32,932 bases of DNA from Macrocybe gigantea (lineage: Eukaryota > Basidiomycota > Agaricomycetes > Agaricales > Callistosporiaceae), in contig SJRY01000313.1 of NCBI GenBank assembly GCA_011319805.1, positions 1 to 32,932 on the forward strand, read 5' to 3'. Each line of letters opens with the position of its first letter. Within the stretch, counting starts at the first letter, position 1. This document shows positions 8,640-18,170 of this stretch, piece by piece. The position numbers and the translations under genes are program-made. Under the pieces are notes generated by a model. The model was not told the origin of the DNA. It saw nothing but the letters and a program-made list of their open reading frames with translations, and did no database searches.

Positions 8640-11600
8640 CTGCCTGATCTATAGATCACCACCATTCAGTATCCGTGGAAGACATTGACAATTTAGATGA
8701 ACACTCATGTCAAAATGTCCCACCGCACAACCCTTAGCACATTCTTGAGCCTTCAAATGAGGACTCCAATGGTCCTGCGGATCCCAAAACTTCATCTACA
8801 AGTGCCCGACTCAGGTGTCGTGCTCAGTCTGCAACAGTTGAAGAGATACCCAATGAAGATACTCACCCACATGGCAACATTCCCCCAAAAAACCCTCGCA
8901 ACATTCTGGAATCATTGGAAGATAATGACGATGACATCCCTTTGGCACCAACCCAACGAAGAAGGCCAGCAAAGTCAGCTAAATCAAAACCTGTGAAGCG
9001 AACACAAGTTTTAGAGTCATCAGATCATTCGGATGACAACATGAACAGATCGCATACTCAGAAGACCTCCATGCAGAAGTCTGCCCGGTCTGACAAGCCC
9101 CACCCTACCTCTCGATCACGACGTGCTGACAGCGATACTGATATTGAAGTGGTTGAAGCCCCGGAAGAAGACCCTGAAAAAGAACTCAGTGAGTGTTCAC
9201 TACTTCAGTGCATACTACTTGCAATGTCTTACCGCTGATGCCCAGCGTGCCTCTTGCAGACCTGGACATCCCCAATGTATGGATTTTTCGAGCCAACACC
9301 GAGAATCTCAGTTGTTAACAGTCGCCAATGCCACAAGTTTATTTGTGGTGCACCACACTGCAAAGGAAAGGGCTCGGATCCTCATGTCATTTGGCGATTC
9401 CTGGACACTGCTGACAAGGGGTCCACCGGCAACACCGAGAATCTCAGTTGTTAACAGTCGCCAATGCCACAAGTTTATTTGTGGTGCACCACACTGCAAA
9501 GGAAAGGGCTCGGATCCTCATGTCATTTGGCGATTCCTGGACACTGCTGACAAGGGGTCCACCGGCAACATGCGCAAGCATGCAAAGCTCTGTTGGGGAG
9601 ATGAAGTTGTTAAGCAAGTTCATGAAACCAAAGAAGGTGGCGGACTTAGCGTTAACAACATCCGGAAGGCTCTCACATCCGCACAGAAAGCAAAAGACGG
9701 CACAATTACCGCTTCGTTTGAACACAAGGGTAAAGGCCACGTGAAATTCATGGCCTGCCAGCATACCTATGAAGAAGCACGGTGAGTTGGCCAGATTCAC
9801 ATGCCAGATTATGACTCACCGTTGTCTCAAACGTTGAATATGTGCGGTGGTGTGCTGAGAGTATGCACAGTTATAGCATCGTCGATGACGCTGGCTTTCA
9901 TCGCTTGATGAAAACAGGGCGTCCACACATTCGGATTCCATCGTCCCGCACTGTTGCTCGTGATGTCCATGCTGTGTTTAAACGGGTCAAGGACTGGATT
10001 GCAAAGCTGTTACAGGTCAGTATTTGATATATCCAATATCATTCTTGACCACTCACTGAAACCTAGGAGTACGACGGATGGCTGAACTTCGCCACCGACG
10101 CATGGACCTCTCCCAACAATTGCGCATTCGTGGCGGTGACTGTCCACTTCGAGCATGAGGGTGCGCCAATGACCTTGCTCCTCGATATTGTTGAAGTGGC
10201 AAAATCCCATTCTGGAGACAATCTTGCGGTGGCATTTGCAAAGATTTTGGAAGACTATGGCATTTCAGACAAGGTGAGCATATGTTGACTATGATTAGAC
10301 TGATTGTGACGACATACCATTCCAGATTCTTGGCCTAACATGCAACAATGCATTGGCGAATGATGCAATGGTCGACGCGCTGGCGAAGATCATTTCCCGC
10401 TTCACAGGACGTGCCGGCCATGCTCGATGCCTGGCACATATCATGAACCTAGTGTCAAAGCTGATTTTACGTCAGTTCAATGTACTGCAGAAGAAAAAAG
10501 AGAAAAAGGACTCGACGGACATGACGACAACTGAAACAACCGACACAACTGCCGCTGATGACAACAACGATGAACCACCGGATCTCGAGGATGATGAAGA
10601 AATGGCTGAAGATCTTGCCCAGGAAGAGAGGCAGATGGACGTTGATGAGGAAGGGAATGAAGACGATGTCGCAGAGGACCTCGCCGCCATCGAGGAGGCG
10701 CTGAAGGAGCAGATGAAGGGCACAGTGAAACAGGCCAAACCTGTTTGCCGTGTCCTCTTCAAGGTAAGTACTTCCTTTTTTCCCATCGTTTCTATGTGCT
10801 GACCTTGGGCTTCTCGCTGGTGCTTCTCACGGCATCTCCCACTTGCCCATCGCTCATTCCCACCTGCCCATCGCTCCCTCCACTGCCCATGTTCCCTCGT
10901 ATTCATTGCTCCACCGTCCGCTCTTCCTCATCCCATTGCCCCTTCACACTTTGCGCCTCCTCGCGCCTCATCTCATAGCTCCGAAAACTCGCCTTCACCA
11001 TTAAGAACTCGTCGACGATTCTTCTTCCTCGATGGCGTGAAATCATCAGCGAACTGGCTGCCATGTCAATGAAGAAGCCACTGACGATACGTGTCATGCC
11101 TCGGGACGTATCAACGCGTTGGAACTCAACCTATGAAATGCTGAAGTTTGCCTACACATACCGTGAAGCCATCGACAAAATCACGGGCGATCGCACAATG
11201 AAGCTGAGGGATTATGAGCTGTCAGAGGAGGAATGGGGGATGGTCAAACAGCTCCGAGACTCTCTGAAGGTATGTTTCAGGCTTTTCTCCCTGCGCCCAG
11301 CCCTTACAGTTTCTCTTTCTAGATTTTTAAAACTGTAACACTCGAGTTCTCGAGCGATACACCCTGCGCTGCAGCCGTCATCCCCGCCATGGACAGGATG
11401 CATGCCGAACTCACTGCTGCTGCTGAGAACGACGACTACTCAGCTTCTCTCCGCGCTGCACTTGCGCTCGGTCTTACCCTTCTCAACAAGTATTATTCCT
11501 TAACCGATGACTCTGAGGTGTATCGGATAGCTATTGGTAAGCGCTTCTGTGCGAGCGGGACAATCTTCAATAGCTAACGAATGTTGTAGTTCTTCATCCT

Positions 11601-12255
11601 AGGTACAAACTTAAGTATTTTGAGAAACAGGGCTGGCAGAAGGACTGGATCAAAACAGCAGAGCAGATCATCAAGGAAGAATTTCAACGAAACTACGCTG
11701 ACTTGGAAATCAGCCGATCCCAGTCTCCGCGACCGTCCAAAACAAGAGGTGAGTGTTGATGCTGTCCGTTGACATTCTTTCGATGAGTTGACGATTCGTA
11801 GACTTGTCTGATGAGAGCATACCTTCAAGTTCCAACAAAGAAGCATTCAAAAACGAGCTCGACAGTTACCTGTCGACAGGCCGCGTCAAAGGCGTCGAAG
11901 ACCCACTCAGATGGTGGCATGAAAATCGGCACAGCTATCCACATCTGTTCTGGATGGCACGGGATTATCTCACAATCCCCGGTAAGTCGTTTATCATCTG
12001 CGCTTGTCGTATATGTCAATAACAACTCTTCCAGCTGCATCTGTGGTCGTCGAACAAGTGTTCAGCAAGGGACGACTCATCTTGGCACATATCCATAATC
12101 GGCTGTTGGCTCAATCAATGCATGCACTCTTATGTCTGGGTGCATGGAGTAAGCTCGGCTTTGTGAGGCTGCAAGATCTCAAAGCCGCTGCATCCCTTCC
12201 TGATGCCAAAGCTGACAAAACATGGGCAGATGACAATTGGGGTGTCATAGTTTAG
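8640..12255 (+). pseudogene. hAT transposase with BED-like finger, inactivated
   Basis: Recognisable parts in order: an acidic Ser-rich N-terminus (about 8670-9188); a BED-type zinc finger (CHKFICGAPHC ... TGNMRKHAKLCWG, 9300-9600); RWCAESMHSYSIVDDAGFHR (9845); an RNase H-like core beginning ATDAWTSPN (about 10095); the second-Asp block, here LTCNNALANDAM (10335); an acidic insertion (10500-10700); VSTRWNSTYEML (11110); and the C-terminal dimerisation domain with ARDYLTIP, then VVVEQVFSKGRLILAHIHNR (11970-12110), stop at 12255. About eight short GT-AG introns fit between exons. Lesions: in-frame TGA near 8644 and TAG near 8728 in the N-terminal part, a 136-bp tandem duplication in the zinc-finger exon, the family's CDNAS-type block changed to CNNAL, and no AG acceptor visible before 9834. 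The element cannot encode a full active transposase. Confidence 0.85.
9294..9565 (+). repeat. Exact 136-bp tandem duplication
   Basis: Bases 9294-9429 are repeated without a difference at 9430-9565. The pentamer CAACA occurs at the start of each unit and again just after the second (9566-9570), so microhomology marks the junctions. The unit covers the Cys-containing half of the BED-like finger. Because 136 is not a multiple of three, the second copy is out of frame with the first. Removing one unit would join the finger to the following TGNMRKHAKLCWG segment in frame. Confidence 0.95.
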
Positions 12256-12284
12256 TTCAAATTGTACAGTACGCACTACAACTA

Positions 12285-12440
12285 GCTAACCCATACCCTC
12301 ACCCGCGGGACGTTGGACCCATACCTGTACCCGCATGCATGTCCGCGGGTACCTGTACCCATGCCCATGGGTTAGGGTTTTCGTGGGTATGGGTATGGGT
12401 ATGGGTATGTGTGAAGATACCCGTGGGTTACCCATGTTGT
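12285..12440. repeat. GGGTAT-type subterminal repeats
   Basis: Dense runs of ACCCATACC, ACCTGTACCC, CCGCGGGTACC and a four-fold GGGTAT tandem near 12387 occur in both orientations, so the segment can fold on itself. This pattern is familiar from subterminal regions of Ac-like hAT elements and lies just downstream of the transposase stop. A degenerate telomere-like array is a less likely reading. Confidence 0.6.
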
Positions 12441-12571
12441 TCACTACGGACAAGGCGAGTCATTCAAGCGATGTCAGGAAGATGTCAGGAAGATGCAAGG
12501 ACTTGATCCCAGGCAGGGGAAACCAAGGGCTATCAGTGGTAAAATCCGAGAATTCAACCATCTCATTGACC

Positions 12572-12703
12572 CAGCCTCCTACCCAGGCTCTCCTCCGCTC
12601 AAATTGAAGGAACGCAAAAGGAAAACTTGTTCTCGGAAGTACCTCGGACTAATTACATAACACATTCCGCTCAAATGCGGAGGAGAGCCTGGGTAGGAGG
12701 CTG
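12572..12703. mobile_element. 132-bp MITE with 27-bp perfect inverted ends
   Basis: The left end starts CAGCCTCCTACCCAGGCTCT and the right end is its exact reverse complement over 27 bases. The interior is about 78 bases, AT-richer and non-coding. The nonamer TCATTGACC flanks both sides (12563-12571 and 12704-12712) as a target-site duplication. A 9-bp duplication fits Mutator-like elements; an 8-bp hAT-type duplication plus a chance match is the alternative. The perfect ends and exact duplication imply recent insertion. It is not related by sequence to the visible ends of the adjacent hAT element. Confidence 0.85.
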
Positions 12704-12809
12704 TCATTGACCCACCTCTAGCGGTTACGGGATCCTTTCCCATCTTTAGTTAAGCTTGTGCTGAGTCAGCGCGATAAAGGTTGTTACGTCCTGTACAGTA
12801 CACAGAAAT

Positions 12810-13484
12810 TTAGCTTTCTCCTTGTTTGAAAGCCTCAATGGTGTCGCTGTCAGGAATGTCATGCTCCTCTCGATATGCTCTTGTCGCCTCTCGAGGAATT
12901 CCTACCAATCGAACCTCTCGTGATGTTATGAACATCTCCACAAGGAATTCTGGTGGTATTTCAATGTTTTGATCCTCTGAATCATGAATAGTGGCAAAGC
13001 AGTAAAGTGCATTGTATTTCCAGATTGTACGTCATTGACCTGACAGGCTTGGGGGACGGATTGGGCCATTAATCCGCATGTTTGTGCTTTGTGCATGGAG
13101 TTGCATCCGAAACCTTTTCAACGCTTTTGCAGATCATGTTTTTGAAATGATATGTGCAGTTCAACCAAATAGTGCATGTTTCGCCATGCTGCCTCAGCTC
13201 TGTCATGCATCCATCAAGCCCGCACCATCCACATGGCTCTATACCAATCTGGACATTGTGTGAAGTACTGATCTCAATTGTTATTGATGTCAGGACTCAC
13301 TTTGATGTCAGGTTTCAAAGTTGAATCATGAATGTCATGGATTGCATAGCGAAGATGATGGCCAATGTGGTGTCACACACAGTGGAGTTTCCCTTCTTCA
13401 CCACATAGCTTGCATTAAATATGTGCATCACCATCTGGTTTGTCAATGCATAATTCCTTGGGTCTCTTCACAATGGCAAAGTTT
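12810..13484 (-). pseudogene. Cys-rich remnant, transposon-associated type
   Basis: Read on minus from 13484 down, frames give RPKELCIDKPDGD, CKLCGEEGKLHC, HHIGHHLRYAIHDIHDS, then CGLDGCMTELRQHGE, TCTYHFKNM-like and PCTKHKHAD, then RTIWKYNALYCFATIHDSED and a clean C-terminal stretch with IPPEFLVEMFITSREVRLVG to a stop at 12810. The spacing of C-x2-C and C-x4-C pairs, the WKYNALY motif and the tail match a Cys-rich C-terminal region I know from many large basidiomycete proteins found near transposons. I do not have a firm family name. At least four stops and two frame changes make it a relic. The copia LTR begins exactly where the remnant breaks off. Confidence 0.6.
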
Positions 13485-13697
13485 TGTCCAGCAGTGGAAG
13501 ACGATGAGTAATACGAGCAGTCGAATCCCTTACGAGGAAGGTAAAGGATCTGAGTCAAGATGCGCGGAGGGACTTAATTTGGTAGGCCCGTATTGGGCGC
13601 TTATTTATACACGTGATCGGTACGTACTCCACTTGCCGACGGACACATCCATGCCGTACGGCCTCTCTTTGTCCCTCTCATGCCCGCGCTCCCAACA
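13485..13697 (-). repeat. Copia 3' LTR (213 bp)
   Basis: On minus it begins TGTTGGGAGCGCGGG and ends GGACA, giving TG...CA ends. It matches the LTR at 18774-18985 in the opposite orientation with only a few differences, including one extra G near its start. A TATA-like box (TATAAATA on minus, 13602-13609) lies in the first half, as expected for the U3 promoter. The extent was set by the polypurine tract on one side and by loss of homology to the other copy on the other. Confidence 0.8.
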
Positions 13698-13704
13698 CTC
13701 CCTC

Positions 13705-16700
13705 TCAAACCGTGGATAGCCCCATCTCACGAGTATGTCGCTCGTGCTTTTGCCTGTCGAGGGGTTTCGTCAAGATATCCGCGGTTTGTTCGGGGTCGCG
13801 GCAGTTTCTAATGGCAATGGTGCCATCCTGGACCAAGTCACGAACCCAATGCCAACGAATGTCGACATGTTTCGACCTTTTATGGAATACCGGGTTCCTG
13901 GCCATTGCGAGCGAGCCGTCGTTGTCACCAATCATTAAGGTAGGTGCTTTTTGTTCAAGTCCGAGCTCGTCATATAACTGCCTCAACCATACAGCTTCGC
14001 GCGCCGCCTCAGAGAGCGCGACGTACTCCGCTTCGGTCGAGGATAACGCGATCGTCGTCTGCTTCCGTGACGACCATGTGATTGCTCCATTTTCGGCCAA
14101 GAACACATATCCGGAGGTCGAACGTCGGTCATCTGCATTTGCGAACGCAGCATCGGTGAAACCGTAGAAGGTTCCATTGTCCTTCGTGGCATGGTAAGTG
14201 ATCCCGAAATCTTGAGTTCCTTTTAAATATCTGAGAACTCTTTTTGCCGCAGTGTAATGGGCCAGCGTCGGGTTTGCCGTGTACGTAGCAAGTCGGCTCA
14301 CGGCATACGCAATATCTGGCCGAGTTGCAGTCGCCAAGTACTGCAGGCTCCCGATTAACGTCGCGTACGAATTGCTTCGGTCGCCGTTGCTGTTCTCAGG
14401 ATTAGGCTCGAGCTTTATGCTCTTGTCCAATGGGGTTGTTACGGGATTAACATCTTCAAGTCCTTCCCGTTGAAGGAGCGAACGTATGTATTGTTTCTGC
14501 GAAATCATTATGGTCTTGGGTGTTTGACTGATTTCGATCCCGACAATTTTCGCAGGATCTCCAAGGTCAGTCACCTCGAATGATTCTCCGAGCTGGTGTT
14601 TGACTGTCACCATTAAAGGGTTGCTCGTCGCGAAGAGGAGCAAATCATCGACCCAGACTGTTATGATTTGCAGTTCGTTGTCCCGTCCCCGGATGTATGC
14701 GCAAGGATCCGAATATAGGTTTACGAACCCTTTTTCTTTGAGCTGTCGGTCCAGCTCCTTGTTCCATTCTCGGCCAGACTGTTTCAGCCCGTAAAGTGTC
14801 CGCAAGAGAAGGCAGACCCTTCCTGATCCATCATCATACCCTTCTGCCTGTCGCATGTACACTTTCTCCTTTAGGTATCCATTCAGATACGCGCCTTTTA
14901 CATCCATTTGCTGGATTATCCAGCCTTTACCCGGGACCATTGCCAGAATCGCGCGAATTGTCTCAAAACGTACGACCGGCGATGAATTTTCATGGAAATC
15001 AAATCCCGGGCGTTGCGCGCACCCTTTTGCTACGAGCCTCGCCTTCCGTTTCACCAGCTGGCCCAATTTATCATATTTTGATGTGAGCACCCATTTATTC
15101 CCAATTGGTTTTATCCCTTCAGGACAATTAATAAGTTTCCAGGTGCCCATCTTTTCGAGCTGTCGCATCTCTGTGTCTGCGGCAGCTTCCCATTCAGGCC
15201 AGAGAGGTGATTTTTTTGCTTCGGCAAGGCTTTTCGGATCGTCGCCGCCCATCGGCGACTCAGCATATGCAGTGTACGTGACTTCAGCAGTTGTCGCGAG
15301 TGTTATATGGACCTCGTTGTCATCCTCATCGGGAAAGGGATTGTTAAGGTACCTGTAATTCACAGGAGCCTTATCCCTGAGCTTTCTTGGGCCTAGTTCA
15401 GCTGGTACGTCTTCCTCTCGGGCTCTTTTCTTTTCTTTTTTCTGATTTCCCATTTCCTGATTCTCTCCCGCTTCTCGCGCGTTGCTCTTACCAGCTCCCC
15501 CTGAAGCACACTCCCCCTCGCGCGATACAGTGGGAGTGAGGTCAATTTCGATGATGGTTTCATCAGGTGGGGTTTGTTGGGCTGGCAGGTTTAGGAAACG
15601 GTAGTTCCGAGAGGTCAGCACTTTTCTCGTCTCTGGATTATAGTAGAGAACTGATTTCGAGCCATCGCAGCAGCCCATATATAGCTGTTGCTTTGATCTC
15701 GGTTGTAGTTTGGGGGCTTTTTTGTGGCCTTGGTTTAGGATCCACACTGGAGAACCAAATTCGCGTAAGTGCGCTACGTTTGGTTTGTGTTTCGTCCAAA
15801 GCTCATGAGGACTTTTGTTTCCTATCCGTCGATGATACGCGCGGTTTCGGACATACATTGCATGTGCCACGGCATGTTCCCAAAGGAACGTTGGAAGGTT
15901 TAACGCATCCATCATAGAACGAGTGAGTTCGAGGAGGGTTCGATTGAGTCGTTCAGCGACTCCATTTTGTGACGGTGAGTTTGGCGCCGTAAATTGTATT
16001 TCGATGCCTTGCTCACTTGTCCACGACTTTAGGTCGTTGTTATTGAACTCTCTCCCCTTATCGACTCGAAGCGCTCGTGGCTGCATTCCGAGAACCTTGA
16101 GGCGCGTAAGGTAGTTTTTGACGGCTTGGATGGCGTCGTCTTTATTTTTTAGGAAAGTAAGTGTTCCATGCCTCGTCGAATCATCAACGAAGCTGATGTA
16201 GTACTTGTTTCCATTAATTGACGCCGTTCTGTATGGTCCCCATAAGTCAGTATGGGTAAGTTCTCCCGGTTTCGTTAACCGTTTTTCTGGCTTCAGGAAG
16301 GGTTCACGCGTCTGTTTTCCTTGTGTACAATGCTGACAATCAGGTTTTTCAGTACGCGCGTCGATGTTCAAGCCATCAACGACTTGGCGACATTGCATTT
16401 CCTGCATCGTCGTATACCCGATATGTCCCAGACGGCGGTGCCATTTTTCCCAGCTCTGTGCGGGTTCCTCGGCTACAAATGTATGTGGTGTAGATAGTTT
16501 CTTCGAGGCAGAGCCAGGTTTTATGATTTCGAATGGCATTTTGTATAATCGAGTTCCGATTTTCGTGCCCTTTGCGATACACTTCTGATCTTTCGTTCGA
16601 AGTGAAATTTGGCCCCCTCCTCCCATAAAATGTCCGCCGGCATCATCCCAGCGTGTTAGAGAGAGTAAGTTTTGTTCGCCAGGGATGTATAATACATCCT

Positions 16701-17997
16701 CGAGTTTTATAAAGTGGGCATGTCCATTGACAACGGACTTGAGTTGGATTGTGCCCTTTCCCTCTGCTCGAGTTTGTATTCCACCGACACCAGTGACCAT
16801 GGTTTTGAGTTCTTCGTATTGTACGAAGGCCTCTCGGTCATTAGTTATATGCGAGGTCGTCGCCGTGTCGGCCAGCCAAACATAAGCAGAAGCGGAATTG
16901 TTATTGCCTACAGCGTTATTGTACATGGCAGGATTGTCCTCCCCGGAATACATGAGGACGTCATTGTCCCCAGCATGCATAGCGCAGCACGTAATCTCTT
17001 CGATATGAGCTGTAGACTCTGTCGACTCATACGTCGACTCTTTTTGCTTTTTCTTCCCCTCGCGTTTATCCTGTCGGTTGTCGCGCTTTCGCTTGCCTTG
17101 ATTACGGCAATCTCTGGCAATGTGGCCGAACCAGTTGCACTTGTGGCAACGGACTTGGCCAAGCCACTTGCAGTCTTGGGTACGATGGCCCCGAAGACCA
17201 CAGTTTCGACAGGTATCCTGCGAGGGGTTAACACTGCGGCCTTTACCTATCGATGCCGCAGCTTGATATGTGACGTGCGCGCTATCCTCCTGTCGGTCCT
17301 TTCGACGGAGGTATTCCTCCTTAAGTATACCTATAAACTCCTGGGAGCGGACGTGGCTCCGCTCGTCGTTGGCCTGTGAGCCCTTTCGTCGACGTACGTA
17401 GGGATCGGTGAAGTTATCCCAGGAGGCCGGTAAGGAGGATTGTATAATAGTCTTGAATTGGGTGTCGGTGATGCGAAACTCGTCTTCTTCGACCATGCAT
17501 AAGCGCTCCCAGTTCTCCTTCAGCTTATTGAGGTGGTCGACGACGTTGTCGCCGTCCTTCGCCCGCATGGCGAACAGCGAGCGCTGTAGAGCGTTCGCGT
17601 ACTGATTGCCCTTCGATTCGTTGACGTTTTCGAGGCTGAGCCATATTTCGCGGGCGGTTTTGAGTCTGTTTGTGTTAATCTTCTGGCCGCTCGTAATATT
17701 GTTGGCAATGAGGCATTGCGCGTAGCCGTCATTGTGTGCCCAGGCGTCGTATTCGTCGGGCTCCTGCTCCGCGCTCGGATAGGTGACAGACCCATCCACG
17801 TAGGGCAAGACTTTGCAGAAACCGAGTACTCGCCTCATGTCCTCTTGCCATGTTGTCCAATTCTTGTCCGTAAGCGGCTCCGACAGCCTGGTAATCGAGC
17901 TCGCCTCCCGAGCCTCGACCTTAGTAATCCGGCGCCGTGCTGGCGCAGTCGCTGTCGTTGGCATTGTCGTGGTTGACAGTCCGTCGCCGTTGGTCAT
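13705..17997 (-). CDS. Copia-type Gag-Pol polyprotein
   Basis: One uninterrupted frame of 1430 residues. Order of domains is that of Ty1/copia (integrase before reverse transcriptase). Gag is at about 40-235. Two CCHC knuckles are at 263-276 and 284-297 (CRNCGLRGHRTQDC, CHKCNWFGHIARDC). The protease site is WLADTATTSHI at 374-384. The integrase zinc module is WHRRLGHIG ... CQHC at 519-557, and its core has D584, D646 and E682, a DD35E spacing. Reverse transcriptase has QMDVKGAYLNG at 1030-1040 and VWVDDLLLF at 1114-1122. RNase H starts near 1280 (TDAAFANADDRRSTSGY) and includes LSSTEAEYVALSEA. The start MTNGDGLSTT follows a leader of about 150 bases from the primer-binding site. There are no stops, frameshifts or introns. 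It should be enzymatically competent, but the copy has no 5' LTR. Confidence 0.95.
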   Translation of the reverse strand: MTNGDGLSTTTMPTTATAPARRRITKVEAREASSITRLSEPLTDKNWTTWQEDMRRVLGFCKVLPYVDGSVTYPSAEQEPDEYDAWAHNDGYAQCLIANNITSGQKINTNRLKTAREIWLSLENVNESKGNQYANALQRSLFAMRAKDGDNVVDHLNKLKENWERLCMVEEDEFRITDTQFKTIIQSSLPASWDNFTDPYVRRRKGSQANDERSHVRSQEFIGILKEEYLRRKDRQEDSAHVTYQAAASIGKGRSVNPSQDTCRNCGLRGHRTQDCKWLGQVRCHKCNWFGHIARDCRNQGKRKRDNRQDKREGKKKQKESTYESTESTAHIEEITCCAMHAGDNDVLMYSGEDNPAMYNNAVGNNNSASAYVWLADTATTSHITNDREAFVQYEELKTMVTGVGGIQTRAEGKGTIQLKSVVNGHAHFIKLEDVLYIPGEQNLLSLTRWDDAGGHFMGGGGQISLRTKDQKCIAKGTKIGTRLYKMPFEIIKPGSASKKLSTPHTFVAEEPAQSWEKWHRRLGHIGYTTMQEMQCRQVVDGLNIDARTEKPDCQHCTQGKQTREPFLKPEKRLTKPGELTHTDLWGPYRTASINGNKYYISFVDDSTRHGTLTFLKNKDDAIQAVKNYLTRLKVLGMQPRALRVDKGREFNNNDLKSWTSEQGIEIQFTAPNSPSQNGVAERLNRTLLELTRSMMDALNLPTFLWEHAVAHAMYVRNRAYHRRIGNKSPHELWTKHKPNVAHLREFGSPVWILNQGHKKAPKLQPRSKQQLYMGCCDGSKSVLYYNPETRKVLTSRNYRFLNLPAQQTPPDETIIEIDLTPTVSREGECASGGAGKSNAREAGENQEMGNQKKEKKRAREEDVPAELGPRKLRDKAPVNYRYLNNPFPDEDDNEVHITLATTAEVTYTAYAESPMGGDDPKSLAEAKKSPLWPEWEAAADTEMRQLEKMGTWKLINCPEGIKPIGNKWVLTSKYDKLGQLVKRKARLVAKGCAQRPGFDFHENSSPVVRFETIRAILAMVPGKGWIIQQMDVKGAYLNGYLKEKVYMRQAEGYDDGSGRVCLLLRTLYGLKQSGREWNKELDRQLKEKGFVNLYSDPCAYIRGRDNELQIITVWVDDLLLFATSNPLMVTVKHQLGESFEVTDLGDPAKIVGIEISQTPKTIMISQKQYIRSLLQREGLEDVNPVTTPLDKSIKLEPNPENSNGDRSNSYATLIGSLQYLATATRPDIAYAVSRLATYTANPTLAHYTAAKRVLRYLKGTQDFGITYHATKDNGTFYGFTDAAFANADDRRSTSGYVFLAENGAITWSSRKQTTIALSSTEAEYVALSEAAREAVWLRQLYDELGLEQKAPTLMIGDNDGSLAMARNPVFHKRSKHVDIRWHWVRDLVQDGTIAIRNCRDPEQTADILTKPLDRQKHERHTREMGLSTV

Positions 17998-18148
17998 GAT
18001 GGGAGTAGACGTGGCGGTTACCGTGATTTGTAAGCGATGTCAATAATGGCTGATATAGCCGAATAGGATGCGATAGCCGATAAGGCTAGGTTGTTGCTGG
18101 TGTGCGCTCGATGTTTGTGATTCTCGACTGCCTTTTAATCAGTTAAGG

Positions 18149-18162
18149 CCGGGCCCATAACC
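18149..18162 (-). promoter_or_regulatory. Copia primer-binding site (initiator tRNA-Met type)
   Basis: On minus this reads GGTTATGGGCCCGG, complementary to the anticodon arm of initiator tRNA-Met (it contains the complement of anticodon CAU). Copia-type elements use this internal half-tRNA priming. It lies directly inside the point where the 5' LTR should end (near 18167) and about 150 bases before the Gag-Pol start. Confidence 0.8.
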
Positions 18163-18170
18163 TCGTTGCC

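Larger units (their letters stand above)
8640..12447 (+). mobile_element. Decayed hAT-superfamily DNA transposon
   Basis: Boundaries are approximate. The interior is a multi-exon hAT transposase (separate entry). The right side carries clustered GGGTAT/ACCCGT subterminal motifs of the kind common in Ac-like hAT elements. The last of these is followed by TGTTGTTCACTA (to 12447), whose complement starts TAGTGAACAAC, reminiscent of a hAT terminus. I could not find a matching left terminal repeat or an 8-bp target duplication, so the left end may be deleted or may lie in the AT-rich island at 8105-8565. Confidence 0.6.
13485..18167 (-). mobile_element. Ty1/copia retrotransposon lacking its 5' LTR
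   Basis: Reading on minus: primer-binding site (18149-18162), leader, intact Gag-Pol (13705-17997), polypurine tract GAGAGGGAG (13698-13706) and the 3' LTR (13485-13697). Where the 5' LTR should stand, immediately outside the primer-binding site, the sequence switches at 18167/18168 to an oppositely oriented piece of the same element. No matching 5-bp target duplication is evident between the outer edges (AGTTT before 13485, AAATG after 18985). Without a 5' LTR promoter the copy should not transcribe itself from its own start, though its coding capacity is whole. Confidence 0.85.

Noticed and set aside
10472..10906. Ser-rich minus-strand frame in the hAT element
   Set aside because: Antisense of the acidic insertion in the transposase.
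12387..12412. Telomere-type repeat
   Set aside because: GGGTAT differs from the fungal TTAGGG unit, occurs in both orientations, and sits at a transposon edge.
12469..12495. GATGTCAGGAA doublet
   Set aside because: Two short tandem units only; likely replication slippage with no further structure.
16714..17379. Plus-strand frame of 221 codons inside copia
   Set aside because: Antisense of the Gag region; all copia motifs are on minus.
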